NCBI GenBank assembly: GCA_963727755.1
Contig: CAVSHN010000015.1
Span: 434,001-498,000, forward strand
Direction of reading: 5' to 3'
Source: DASYAN01 sp963727755
GTDB taxonomy: Bacteria > Chloroflexota > Ktedonobacteria > Ktedonobacterales > Ktedonobacteraceae
DNA: 64,000 bases
Both the position numbers and the translations under genes were made by a program. Shown piece after piece: positions 22,640 through 32,096 of the stretch. The notes under the pieces are model-generated. The model saw only the letters and a list, made by a program, of their open reading frames with translations, had not been told where the DNA came from and did no database searches. How positions within the stretch are numbered: the first letter of the stretch is position 1; every line of letters begins with the position of its first letter.

Positions 22640-23632
22640 ATGGCTTTTTGCGGTCAATGTGGCTTTCTTCTACCTCCTGAAGCAACAACAACCTGCCCAC
22701 GCTGCAGTTCTACCGTCACATCTAGTTGGGAGTCCGCAGATCCAAATGCTGACGCTCCTACTATCATCTCCACTTCTGACAAGACACAACTAACTGAGAT
22801 CTCTTACCACTCCAGACCGGAACTTGTACAAGAGCCAAACCAGTTCGCAGGCTCTAACAACGAGACGCAGACCACCAAGTCAGGTAAGAACATACCCATT
22901 CCACCAACTACTCAGGGTGGAGCATTACCTGAATACTATGCGCAAGCTCCTTATCCCCCTCCAGACTCAAGATCCCAAACCAACATGTGTTCTCCTCAAA
23001 GTCAGGGAGTATCGTCTCCAGGTTATACTACGATTTAGGGACCTCCATATCTTAGCTATGCCTTTCCTCCAGGCCCTAGCTACCCACCGCCAGCCTCTCC
23101 GCACAAGAGCAAGATTTGGACAATATTATCAGTTTTACTACTCATATTTTTAGTAGGAATAACAATTGTAGCGCTCGTCGTAGGACCTAGTCGGTTTCTC
23201 CAAATGGTGATAGGAGGTACTGTTGCTCCACAGATAACACCTATTCCACCAACTTCCCAGGCATCGACTCCAGTTCTAGTTGGATCTACACCAACAGCTC
23301 AACCCTCTGCCAGCCCTGAGCAACAAGCACGCTTGGTCATCGATCATTACTATACCGCGATCAATAACAAGGACTACCAAACTGCCTACGATCTGTGGCT
23401 AAGCTATCCAGATACCTACCAGAATTTCGCAAATGGCTTTGCTGATACCAGCTATGATGCCTATACATTTGGCAATATCGCTCAGCAAAGTGATGGCACA
23501 GTGCAGGTAGACGTTACTATCATAGCCACCTCAACCTCATATCAGCAGACGACCTACAAAGGGCACTATGTTGTAGGACAGCAGTCAGACATCACTTGGA
23601 AGATCATCTCGGCTAAAATGCATCAATCCTGA
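22640..23632 (+). pseudogene. Zinc-ribbon, Pro-rich single-pass membrane protein (internal stop)
   Basis: ATG 22640 (MAFCGQCGFLLPPE) opens a protein with an N-terminal zinc ribbon (CGQCG...CPRCS). A Pro/Gln-rich linker follows, then one membrane span (ILSVLLLIFLVGITIVALVV, about 23120-23180), a Pro/Thr/Ser-rich stretch, and an NTF2/SnoaL-like C-terminal domain (VIDHYYTAINNKDYQTAYDL) to 23632. TAG at 23036-23038 interrupts the otherwise open frame. Both sides are in the same frame and make one plausible protein, so the stop is a single lesion. AAGGAG sits 12 bases before the ATG. Role unknown. Confidence 0.6.
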
Positions 23633-23704
23633 TCCTTAACAATTTAGGCGTCAAAACATGCTTTGCCGATTCCACATTATATGAGATTTAAGCCTGTTTT
23701 CCAT

Positions 23705-25048
23705 TTAGAGCAATTTATCTCCATCCTTAGGAACTCGCTTTATTGAACCCTTTTTATTCCATTTGATCAAATTTTGCCTTTTTATTGCTTTATCCACCTT
23801 AGCTTTGGATACCTTCTTAGAATTTTGCGACTTATAAGATGGATACCGACGAATAGTTTGTCGGTGCTGGCGACGCTTCTTCTTATCATTGAAATCGATT
23901 GCTAGCTGTTGGTAAAGCTTTTCCCACTCGTCAAGCACTTTTGCACGATCATGTGCTGCAATGATTTTGAGGCTTGCCTCACCCATACGGGCACGCAGAT
24001 CTCGATCGGTGAGTAGTCGATCGATGCCATGTCCTAGTTCATCACTATCGCCTGGTTGGAAAAGGAGGCCATTTTCTTCATGATGGACTAGCTCTGGTAG
24101 GGCATAAGCATTGGCCGCAATGATGGAGAGCCCACAAGCCATGGCCTCCATGGTTGAGAGACTCTGCAAATCGCCTTCGGAAGGAATGACAAACAAATCT
24201 GCCGAGCGACGTAGCTGCACTAGGTCGGCATCAGAGACAAAACCTAAGAAGCTAACCCTATCGGCAATCTGCAATCGTTCAATCTGAAGTCGGAGATCGG
24301 CTTCAGCTGGGCCAGTGCCGACTAGGGCGAGATGAGCATCTGTCTTGATCTTGGCCATCGCGTCCAGCAGGACAGGAACGCGTTTCTCTTCACTCAAGCG
24401 ATTGACATGCAGTAGCAATGGACGATCTGTGGGTAGGCCAAAACGTTGGAGTATCTGTGGATCTCGTTCGCCTGGCGTAAATTTTTGCAAGTCAATGCCA
24501 TTGGAAATTGCTCTAGCCGGAACACGCAAGCCGTGCTCATAAAGCAAATTGAGCGCAGTTACAGTCGGAGCAGTCACATACTGGCAGCCATTGCAGAAGT
24601 GGACGAGGTAAGAATAGCTCACATTGGAAAAGTGTTTGCTGAGAAAAGGCTCAGATGCCAGTGAGCGGCTCATATTGATTGGCAGGTAGTGGTTGGTGGC
24701 GATAAGGGGCTTATGCAATCCGCCTGCGAAGATGTGAGCAATATTGCCCAGTACGACTGGTGAGTGGATGTGGATAATATCGGGATCAGCTCTCTTGATC
24801 ACATTGCGCAGAGGCAAAAGTGGGAGGAAAGGTATGCGCAGATCTTTATATGTAGGCCACTCGAAAGAAGAAAAACGATATACACGTACTTTTTGCTCGA
24901 ATCGATACACATCACGTGCGCCATAGCTTGGTGCAATCACAGACACCTGATGCTCACGCTCAGCCAAATCAACTGCCAGATTATGTGTGACAGTAGGAAC
25001 CCCTCCCACCATTGGAGGATATTGGTCTGACACAATCATTATGCGCAT
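23705..25048 (-). CDS. Glycosyltransferase family 4 protein
   Basis: 447 residues, GT-B fold. It starts MRIMIVSDQYPPMVGGVPTV, typical of retaining GT4 enzymes of the PimB/diacylglycerol-glucosyltransferase type. The C-terminal nucleotide-sugar domain shows VNRLSEEKRVPVLLDAM, ALVGTGPAEADL, SFLGFVSDADL and the acid motif (PSEGD...TMEAMACG). The last ~50 residues are rich in Lys/Arg and may bind membrane or nucleic acid. Acceptor unknown; lipid or exopolysaccharide glycosylation is likely. It is followed upstream by a repeat block, not an operon partner. Confidence 0.85.
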   Translation of the reverse strand: MRIMIVSDQYPPMVGGVPTVTHNLAVDLAEREHQVSVIAPSYGARDVYRFEQKVRVYRFSSFEWPTYKDLRIPFLPLLPLRNVIKRADPDIIHIHSPVVLGNIAHIFAGGLHKPLIATNHYLPINMSRSLASEPFLSKHFSNVSYSYLVHFCNGCQYVTAPTVTALNLLYEHGLRVPARAISNGIDLQKFTPGERDPQILQRFGLPTDRPLLLHVNRLSEEKRVPVLLDAMAKIKTDAHLALVGTGPAEADLRLQIERLQIADRVSFLGFVSDADLVQLRRSADLFVIPSEGDLQSLSTMEAMACGLSIIAANAYALPELVHHEENGLLFQPGDSDELGHGIDRLLTDRDLRARMGEASLKIIAAHDRAKVLDEWEKLYQQLAIDFNDKKKRRQHRQTIRRYPSYKSQNSKKVSKAKVDKAIKRQNLIKWNKKGSIKRVPKDGDKLL

Positions 25049-25054
25049 ATTTAA

Positions 25055-25310
25055 TGTGGACGCGATACATCGCCAAGCGGACGCGATACATTGCCCACCA
25101 AAGGCGATACAATGTTTGCCGGCGGACGCGATACATTGCCCAACGAACGTGGTATGTTTCCCATCGGATGCGATACATTGTCCGACGAAGGCGATACAAT
25201 GTTTGCCGGTGGACGCGATAAATCGGGTCCCTACTCCTTTCGCAATAAATTGCGGGTTGATGATACGTTGCCAGAGACGGGTGGACGCGATGGTTGTCGC
25301 GTCCTGGATA
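25055..25310. repeat. Cluster of short GCGATACATTG-type repeats
   Basis: Between two minus-strand genes, GGACGCGATACATTG-like units recur about eight times with variants (GCGATACAATG, TGCGATACATTG). The block ends in GCGATAAATCGGGTCCCTAC at 25215-25234. The last unit resembles the ends of the MITE-like elements at 45480, 55848 and 62867. The repeats create artificial Arg/Tyr/Met-rich open frames on both strands, which are not genes. Confidence 0.7.
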
Positions 25311-25313
25311 AGG

Positions 25314-25964
25314 CTATTTTGTTGGGCTGGCAGGTGCAGCCGTCTCGGGAGTGCTTGGGGCTACCTCTACCTCAGGCACCTCGACACGTGGGGCTGTTAC
25401 TTTGACAACGGGGTCATCACCATCGACTGCTAATGTATAACCCTCTGGCAGCTTCACATCGCGAGCATTGATGATGGAATCAATCTCGGTCAGAGGAGAG
25501 AGATCAACCTCAATAGCTTCAACGATATCTGAAGCTTTACATTCGACAGGGAGCGCCTCCAATAGGTGCAAAAGTATGCCGCTGTGGAGCTTGACACCGG
25601 GTGCCTCACCAGTAAAGTGCAGAGGTACCTTCATCTCGATGCGTTCCTGCATGCTCACACGTGAGAAATCCACATGGAGTATCTTGCCCGATAGCGAATC
25701 ATATTGTATATGACGGACTAGCACTGTCTGCGTACCCTTATTCCCTGGCAAACGAAGCGAAACAATGCTGCGTAAACCATGTTCACGTCGTAAACGATTA
25801 AATGTTTGGGTGCCAACTTGTACTGCTATTGATGCTTCTCCATGCCCATAAATGTTCGCGGGAATAACACCTGCCCTGCGCAAATGCTTTGTTGCTTTAC
25901 CCACTATGGTTCGTGGGGTCACTGCAAGTTCTGCTATGCCCCCTTTGGGGGTTGCTTGTGCCAT
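25314..25964 (-). CDS. rplY: 50S ribosomal protein L25 (CTC family)
   Basis: About 216 residues, the long CTC/TL5-type L25 that binds 5S rRNA. The N-terminal domain shows GKATKHLRRAGVIPANIYGHGE, and the C-terminal domain LHFTGEAPGVKLHSGILLHL followed by ECKASDIVEAIEVDLS. A Pro/Glu/Val-rich tail ends it. ATG 25964 is preferred over 25982 because GAAGGG, which forms the last codons of polX, lies at ribosome-binding distance. polX stops only four bases upstream, so translation is probably coupled. Confidence 0.92.
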   Translation of the reverse strand: MAQATPKGGIAELAVTPRTIVGKATKHLRRAGVIPANIYGHGEASIAVQVGTQTFNRLRREHGLRSIVSLRLPGNKGTQTVLVRHIQYDSLSGKILHVDFSRVSMQERIEMKVPLHFTGEAPGVKLHSGILLHLLEALPVECKASDIVEAIEVDLSPLTEIDSIINARDVKLPEGYTLAVDGDDPVVKVTAPRVEVPEVEVAPSTPETAAPASPTK

Positions 25965-25968
25965 GTTC

Positions 25969-27732
25969 TTATTTCCCTTCATTTCTTCTTTTATGAAAAA
26001 ATGCTAGTAGCGCATCATACGCTAGAGTGTTGAGTACATCGGTTGCACGTAACCAACCTTTGCGTGCAATGCCTATACCATATCGCATATCGTCTATTCC
26101 TGCAAGGGTGTGGGCATCCGGGTTGATCGGAATTTTGATGCCCCTGTCACGACTTCTATGCAGGAAACGCCAGTCCATATCTAGTCGCGATGGGTGAGCA
26201 TTGATTTCGATACAGGTTCCATGGGTGGCCGCAGCTTCAATAACCGCTTCCATGTCTAGGCTATAGCCAGCTCGGCTTAGTAGAATACGGCCAGTTGGGT
26301 GTCCAATGATGTCCACATATGGATTAGCGATCGCACGTAGCATGCGTTGCGTCTGTTCCTCGGGTGATAAGTTGAAGTTACTATGGATGGAGGCAATGAC
26401 AAAATCCAGATTTGCTAGCACATCGTCGGGGTAATCAAGTGAGCCGTCCCGCAGGATATCACATTCGGTTCCCTTGAGAATATGGAAGCGATCAGCGAAT
26501 TCCTCGTTTAACTCATCGATCTCATCACTCTGCCGCCGTAGATCATCTTCTTGCAAGCCATTGGCATAGCCAGCAGCTTTGCTGTGGTCGCTGATACCAA
26601 GATAGGAGTAGCCACGAGCAATACATGCCTCAGCCATCGCACGAATGCTGTACTGACCATCACTCCAGGTTGAGTGTGCATGGAGAACACCACGCAGATC
26701 GCTCTCTTGCACCAGTTGCGGCAATGTATGGGCAATAGCAGCTTCAATCTCGCCCATATCCTCACGCAGTTCAGGTTCGATGTAATCCATGCCGAGTGCG
26801 GCATAGATCTCGGCTTCCGTGCGGCAAGGAATTAATGTTTCCTGACCATTTACGACCTTGAAGAGACCATAGTCATTAATTGTCATACCCATGCTCAAAG
26901 CCCGACGCCGCAGTGGAATATGATGTTCACGTGAGCCTGTGAAATGGTGTAGCGTATAGGGAAACTGACTATTGCCGACTACACGCAGATCCATTCCAAT
27001 GCCACTGCCCGCGATGACGCTTGACTTGGTCTCACCTTTGCCAGTGATAGACTTCACCGACGGCTGACTGATGAAGAAGTCCATCAATGCACGGCGTACT
27101 TCGGGACCCGCTTGATCATCGATGCTCGCCACGATATCAATATCCTTAACCGTTTCACGCCGCCGACGCAGGCTACCAGCAATCTGCAAGCGCACAATCT
27201 CCGGGCGTGTCGCCAGAGCTGTCCGCATGTGTTCAGCTTCTTCTTCGGCAACCGGATAGAGGAAACGGTCAGCATGTTGGTGCAGAAATGAGATACCTTG
27301 AAGGATCTTGTCCTGGGTCTTCTTGCCAAAGCCGGGTAGGTTTGCTACACGGTCATCTTTACAAGCCTGCTCCAATTCAGCAATATTGCTCACCTGTAAT
27401 TGGTCGTAGATTGTATTGATTTGTTTGGGACCTAACCCGGCAATGCGCAACATGTTGAGCTTGACGGCAGGCGTATTGGCAACAAGTTCATTATAGAATG
27501 CAAGATGCTCTGTCCTCACCGCTTCCTCGATGCGCTTGAGGATCGTGGGTCCCAATCCAGGTATACCTTTGAGTTTTCCATCATTCACGAGTTGAACAAT
27601 GTCACCATCCAGGGAGTTGAGGGTACGGGCCGCGTTCTCATAAGCACGAACCTCAAAGACACTGCTACCCTCTTTCAAGGCTAGGAGAATGCCAATCTGT
27701 TCCAGCAGATGAGCGACTTGAGTTTTGTCCAT
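25969..27732 (-). CDS. polX: DNA polymerase X family with PHP exonuclease domain
   Basis: 587 residues. The N-terminal helix-hairpin-helix region (IPGLGPTILKRIEEAV, LPGFGKKTQDKILQGI) is followed by the nucleotidyltransferase domain with catalytic VKDIDIVASID. The C-terminal PHP domain shows HAHSTWSDGQYS, GISDHSKAAGY, HPTGRIL, INAHPSRLD and INPDAH metal ligands. Bacterial PolX fills gaps in base-excision and double-strand-break repair, and PHP gives 3'-5' exonuclease activity. Complete, and 20 bp downstream of an uncharacterised gene in a probable RR-hypothetical-polX-rplY operon. Confidence 0.93.
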   Translation of the reverse strand: MDKTQVAHLLEQIGILLALKEGSSVFEVRAYENAARTLNSLDGDIVQLVNDGKLKGIPGLGPTILKRIEEAVRTEHLAFYNELVANTPAVKLNMLRIAGLGPKQINTIYDQLQVSNIAELEQACKDDRVANLPGFGKKTQDKILQGISFLHQHADRFLYPVAEEEAEHMRTALATRPEIVRLQIAGSLRRRRETVKDIDIVASIDDQAGPEVRRALMDFFISQPSVKSITGKGETKSSVIAGSGIGMDLRVVGNSQFPYTLHHFTGSREHHIPLRRRALSMGMTINDYGLFKVVNGQETLIPCRTEAEIYAALGMDYIEPELREDMGEIEAAIAHTLPQLVQESDLRGVLHAHSTWSDGQYSIRAMAEACIARGYSYLGISDHSKAAGYANGLQEDDLRRQSDEIDELNEEFADRFHILKGTECDILRDGSLDYPDDVLANLDFVIASIHSNFNLSPEEQTQRMLRAIANPYVDIIGHPTGRILLSRAGYSLDMEAVIEAAATHGTCIEINAHPSRLDMDWRFLHRSRDRGIKIPINPDAHTLAGIDDMRYGIGIARKGWLRATDVLNTLAYDALLAFFHKRRNEGK

Positions 27733-27752
27733 CCTGAAGTCCCTTCAAACCT

Positions 27753-28232
27753 TTATTTCAATTCTATCGGCAAATGGATGTCGAAAAGTTCGGGTGAGTA
27801 CGAGTTTACCTCAAAAGGATTGCGTCCTTTGAGGTCACGTTTAAGATAGCGCTTACAGTCGAAGTGTACTAGTAACCAGCAATAGATCTCAGTTGTCACA
27901 AAGACGGCATCCCAGGGTTTTTCGTTGCCCATATCCAGGATGTGATTGCAGACGAAGCAGCGAGCCATTCCTGCCGCTACCGCTTTCTCGAACCACGCCA
28001 GAACAAATTGATGCATGTCGTCGAGCGTCATCATATCTAGATACGATTCTGGATAGCCAAAAAGAACAGGGTTGGGGCATTCGCGAAAATCGTGGCTGGC
28101 CCGGCTGAGTGCAAGTACGGGAGCCTTGACTGAGATTTTGACTTCGTCGTGTTCGGGATCATCCGCTGCGATCGACGCTGCAGTTAATACCAGCCCCTCT
28201 CGGGCAAACCAGACGAGGAGTTTCTTACGCAT
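27753..28232 (-). CDS. Hypothetical protein next to polX
   Basis: About 159 residues from ATG 28232 (MRKKLLVWFAREGLVLTAAS); a longer start at 28298 would overlap the response regulator. It is soluble, with a possible metal-binding pair (ARCFVCNHILD) and acidic middle segments. I do not recognise a family. It sits between the response regulator (26 bp) and polX (20 bp) on the same strand, so it is probably co-transcribed with repair and ribosomal genes. Confidence 0.7.
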   Translation of the reverse strand: MRKKLLVWFAREGLVLTAASIAADDPEHDEVKISVKAPVLALSRASHDFRECPNPVLFGYPESYLDMMTLDDMHQFVLAWFEKAVAAGMARCFVCNHILDMGNEKPWDAVFVTTEIYCWLLVHFDCKRYLKRDLKGRNPFEVNSYSPELFDIHLPIELK

Positions 28233-28257
28233 ACTGTATTTTACCACGTCTCTCGGA

Positions 28258-29089
28258 CTAGCTTGGCTCTTCAGGTAATAGGCCCTGGCGGAGCGCAAAA
28301 ATGGCTACCTGCGTGCGATCCCGTAAATGTAGCTTCTGGAAGATAATAGAGAGATAGTTCTTGACCGTCTTCTCTGAGTACGACAAGCGATCGGCGATCT
28401 CTTTATTGCTGAGGCCCGATGCTAGATAGCGGACAATCTCAAGTTCTTTCTCGGAGAGTTGAGCGAGGCTGGGTCTATTGGTTCCTTGGTCTGGCTGGCG
28501 ACGCAACTCATTGACAATAACTTCGGTCAGCATAGGTGAGACGACGGTGCCTCCCTGATGGACCGTCTTGATTGCCTCCGCAACCTCGTGTGCGGAGGAA
28601 TTCTTCAGGAGATAGCCTCTGGCTCCATTTTTCATCGCAGCTACGATCTGCTGACTCTGATGATGGACAGTCAGGATGATTACCTGCTACGTTGGGGAAC
28701 TCGTGGGTAATTTGCCGCGTAACTGCGATACCATCCACAATTGGTAGGTGAATATCGAGTAAAACGACATCGGGCAATAGTTGACGTATCTTTTCAATAG
28801 CCTCGAAGCCATTAGCTGCCTCTCCAACGACGCAGATATACTCTTCTAGAGTGAATAACTGGCGTAGCCCTTCACGTATCAAGGCGTGATCATCCACGAT
28901 AAGCACATTGATCACACAGGTAGGTTTTGTTTTGGTGGTGTTCCCCTCATCTTCACCTCTAGTTTGTCTGGTTGCTCCATTTTGAGAGGCCAGTTTAGTT
29001 TCTTTCACGGTTGGAATATGTCTACTCACTGTATCTGTGGCGATATAAGTGCGTTTTCTTTCGTTTGTTTCGGAGTAGCCTACCATCAT
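28258..29089 (-). pseudogene. NarL/FixJ-type response regulator (frameshifted)
   Basis: The receiver domain begins VLIVDDHALIREGLRQL with the phospho-acceptor in LLDIHLPIVDG. The LuxR-type output domain (LSEKELEIVRYLASGLSNKE...TVKNYLSIIFQKL) ends at 28258. A base shift near 28685, after FPNVA, splits the receiver domain. In the other frame ILTVHHQSQQIVAAMKNGA restores the beta4-alpha4 part. An N-terminal ~60-residue extension precedes the receiver. ATG at 29089/29086 follows GGAAGGAG. No histidine kinase is adjacent. Confidence 0.75.
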
Positions 29090-29360
29090 AGCTCCTTCCA
29101 ATACTTGCAAAACATACCATTATTTCAATGACCTATTCGCCACTGGTGGTGAATGCTTATGTATTTAGTATAAGGCGGGGTGCAAAATGGCCTCCTCAAG
29201 TATTCCCCTACCTACTCTACTTGCCAAACTTCTCAGTACTAGGACCTTCCGTCAATAATATGATCATCCTCCTCGGGATTTGAGGGACAGTCCTATTCAA
29301 GTTGTTCCCGGAAGGACCCTCAGTTTGTTAATAGTCGTTTGATTAACTTCTCAGGTCGCA

Positions 29361-29868
29361 TATATACGAGATTGGGACGCTTGGGACAGTTGTGACGCTT
29401 GGGACACTTGTTTACTATGCTTTATGATATATACGAGATTGGGACTCTTGGGACCGTTGGGACCATTGGGACACTTGTTTACTATGCTTTATGATATATA
29501 CGAGATTGTGACTAATGTAACAGTTGTGATACTTGGGACACTTGTTTACTATGCTTTATGATATATACGAGATTGTGACTAATGTAACAGTTGTGACGCT
29601 TGGGACACTTGTTTACTATGCTTTATGATATATACGAGATTGTGACTAATGTAACAGTTGTGACGCTTGGGACACTTGTTTACTATGCTTTATGATATAT
29701 ACGAGATTGGGACTCTTGGGACCGTTGGGACCATTGGGACACTTGTTTACTATGCTTTATGATATATACGAGATTGTGACTCTTGGGACCGTTGGGACCG
29801 TTGGGACTCTTGGGACACTTGTTTACTATGCTTTATGATATATACGAGATTGGGACTCTTGGGACATA
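29361..29868. repeat. 67-bp tandem array made of 9-bp TTGGGACNN sub-repeats
   Basis: Seven units start at CGAG positions 29367, 29434, 29501, 29568, 29635, 29702 and 29769, exactly 67 bp apart. An eighth partial unit begins at 29845, 76 bp after the last. Each unit is a 31-bp AT-rich part (TTTACTATGCTTTATGATAT and more) plus four 9-bp repeats of TTGGGACNN type. The 76-bp unit has five. Units 3-5 carry diverged 9-mers (GTGACTAAT, GTAACAGTT). No coding potential. The pattern resembles iteron-like or protein-binding arrays or a VNTR. Confidence 0.85.
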
Positions 29869-29976
29869 CTTTACGGAAGTGACTTAGTCTACGAGATGTA
29901 TGCAGAGATTATAAAAATGACGATATATACTATTACTTAGTATAGAACAAAGGTGGTTGCTTTGTCAAGGGGAAGT

Positions 29977-30164
29977 GATGTTGCTGAGTATCTCAATACG
30001 GTCAAATGCTCTCTTTCTGACCGAGTAGATTAGACGGTTTGATGCTTGGCAAATGGGTTGGTAGTGTCTCTACTGGGTGTTGATAGGCTCAAAGTATGAC
30101 ATGGTGAACTAGCTTCTGGTGAGCATCGGCTATCGCATCAACTTAGTGGAAGACTATCACCAAA
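29977..30164 (+). repeat. Direct repeat, left copy (pairs with 36466-36652)
   Basis: About 188 bp starting GATGTTGCTGAGTATC. It is nearly identical in the same orientation to 36466-36652, with a few substitutions and 1-2 bp gaps. The two copies bracket the TIR remnant, an IS200/IS605-like derivative and the large methyltransferase. Confidence 0.85.
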
Positions 30165-30287
30165 CTTAATCCACAAAAAGTCAGGAGCAGAACCAAAGCC
30201 CAAAGGGCTTGCTTAGAGCAATATTTGCCAAACATGCGTACCTTCCCGGGCTAGACTACGAGCCTAACCCTATTTGCAAAAATGCTG

Positions 30288-30580
30288 TTAGGAATGACAG
30301 TATGAGGGACGTGCCTCATTGTCTTTGTGTCGCTGCAATGCTCGCGTCATCTCGATACCATAGCAGTAGTCAGAAGCCAAGAAGTCGGGGCTGATGAGCA
30401 AAAGGATCACAGAAGCGTTATTGAGGTGAGTGTCAATGGCCTGCGCCCACTCGGTACTCGCAGTGATCTGGCGATCATGCCATGTGGCATGAGCCCTTGA
30501 CGCTTGAGCATGCCCAGATGAGTCTCCAGTTTCTGGAGGTGCGCTTCATCCTCATGGGCATAGGAGCAAAAGATCTCCAT
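30288..30580 (-). pseudogene. TIR-domain protein remnant
   Basis: From ATG 30580 the frame reads MEIFCSYAHEDEAHLQKLET and continues MLKRQGL, the start of a TIR domain (beta-A and alpha-A). One base shift near 30483 follows. The next frame gives WHDRQITASTEWAQAIDTHL, then LLLISPDFLASDYCYGIEM, a typical TIR core, ending at TAA 30288-30290. Only about 95 residues survive and the C-terminal half is missing. TIR proteins are NADases, often in anti-phage defence. The remnant's position beside a methyltransferase suggests a decayed defence locus. Confidence 0.65.
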
Positions 30581-30804
30581 GGGCTGATGTCGACTTGGCA
30601 TTGCTGGGCCTGCCTCGGCTTTCATTGCCCAGTCCCACGCTTTCTGACTTGTATGTAGTCAGAAGGAGCAGATGTATGGTCGAACGGAAATGGACACTCA
30701 TAATATAGAGTAATAGATAAACATCACACAATTTGCTAAATGCCTCTTTTTGACTAGACTTGACTCGATCAATTCAGGTACAATAAGTACTGGATACTCG
30801 ATTT

Positions 30805-30845
30805 GTCAACGTTGACAGTCAAGGTATGACTCCTTCATGAAGGAG
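30805..30845. promoter_or_regulatory. Two perfect palindromes upstream of a hypothetical gene
   Basis: GTCAACGTTGAC (30805-30816) is a perfect 12-bp palindrome. CTCCTTCATGAAGGAG (30830-30845) is a perfect 16-bp palindrome 13 bp further on. They lie about 120 bp before the ATG at 30964. They could be operator sites or an RNA hairpin; no regulator is identified. Confidence 0.4.
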
Positions 30846-30963
30846 GAGAACATACGTTTTGATTCTCCTCTTGTGAAATTTTTTAACGTTTCGTATGAAT
30901 GAGAGATGTTTAGACGTTTGAGCACATACCAGTGAGATTTCTTCTCCAGCAAAGGACAAACTC

Positions 30964-31401
30964 ATGGGATCAAGAGAACTATCAAGATCAAAAGATGTAA
31001 CTGCAAATTCAACAGAAAAAGCAGGAAAAGAAGAAAAAGCAAGTCCAAGACCTTGGGAATTAAAACATTACATGTACGAGGAGCCAAAAGACGCTAAGAT
31101 GTCGTCGCACAGTGACCCAAGGTTGGAGAGTCATGGTCAGCACCTAGACGGCTTCATACCCTCTGATGGATCTCTCCACCCAGCCTTCGGTCTCGGCACC
31201 ACGCCCGACCTCCATGCTAACGCTTCCTCCGCGAGCGAGTTGGGGACTCTGGCAGGAGGGTTCTATCCCTCAGCCCCACAACTAGGTGAACGGCCTCTAA
31301 CTAACGCTTGGCTTGATGGGGCGGTGAAGAAAAGGGGGGGCACTAGGTCAGAAACACAACCATATCCAAATCGTGGATACCGTCGCTATTACCAAGAGTG
31401 A
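30964..31401 (+). CDS. Hypothetical hydrophilic protein
   Basis: 145 residues, no membrane segments, rich in Ser, Gly, Pro and charged residues; Lys/Glu-rich N terminus (KAGKEEKASPRPWELKHYM). AAAGGA lies nine bases before ATG 30964. Its last codon abuts the right end of the IS200/IS605-like derivative, so the C terminus may have been replaced or truncated by that insertion. No recognised family. Confidence 0.4.
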   Translation: MGSRELSRSKDVTANSTEKAGKEEKASPRPWELKHYMYEEPKDAKMSSHSDPRLESHGQHLDGFIPSDGSLHPAFGLGTTPDLHANASSASELGTLAGGFYPSAPQLGERPLTNAWLDGAVKKRGGTRSETQPYPNRGYRRYYQE

Positions 31402-31880
31402 CTGAGATCTCCCCCGCTTAAAAGCACAGGGGGGGTTCCGGTTCAGCTCCCTCGCAGTGGCTTTCGCCTTCGAGATCATCGCTTTCCAGATCAGGCCGTC
31501 CCAGGCGGCCTTCCACAGGTCGAGCACTCGGGCTCCTGTGGCACCTTGACTCTCACCATCAAGGCCAGTCCTGCAACTGAAAACTTGCGTTTGAATGGAG
31601 ACAAGAGTCTCCCACGAGTTGTACATCTCGTGTGCGAGTAGCACGGCAAACTTGTACGCTAGTGCTTTTACCCAAGCGAACGATTTAGCTTGGAACCCAC
31701 GAAACACTATTGAGTTGTCAATGTGCTATAAGATATAGTGTAGCATAGGTGTCAATATACAAATATTCATCCTACAGGAGATGATAATGAACATTCTTTC
31801 ATACAGGAAGATATTCCCCTGTGCCCAAGCCCCAAATAAGGTAGGACTATTCATCCCCTGGATGAATCACAGGGGCTTTC
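31398..31880 (-). mobile_element. IS200/IS605-like derivative without transposase
   Basis: On the minus strand the left end (31855-31875 hairpin, then about 150 bp to 31710) matches the left end of the tnpB element at 21167-21330. The right end (31398-31436: CCCCC...GGGGGAGATCTCAGTCAC-like hairpin) resembles 22530-22558. About 270 bp between them show no TnpB motifs. A 119-codon minus frame (31348-31707, MFRGFQAKSFAWVKALAYKF) is of unknown nature. Probably a non-autonomous element mobilised in trans. Confidence 0.6.
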
Positions 31881-32096
31881 TAGTCTGAGGTTCTGTAAGG
31901 AGTAGGAAAGAAGAGGGAAATAGAGTGCCTTCTTGCCTCCCCCTGAGTAGTCACTTTTTCCCAACCTCATCGACTGCGCTGATTTGGCAGAGTAAGGTAG
32001 GCTGACTCTCGACGAGGCTAGTTGCCTCATCAAGGAGATCAGCCTCTGTGAAATGCCCTCGTGGGGTTCTTAACAGGCTAGATGGAGGAGGACTAC

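Noticed and set aside
24981..25433. Arg/Tyr/Met-rich frames on both strands
   Set aside because: They are translations of short DNA repeats; no start signal or family.
29361..29868. CRISPR array
   Set aside because: The spaced units are themselves repeats: both the 31-bp part and the 9-mers recur, there are no unique spacers and no cas genes.
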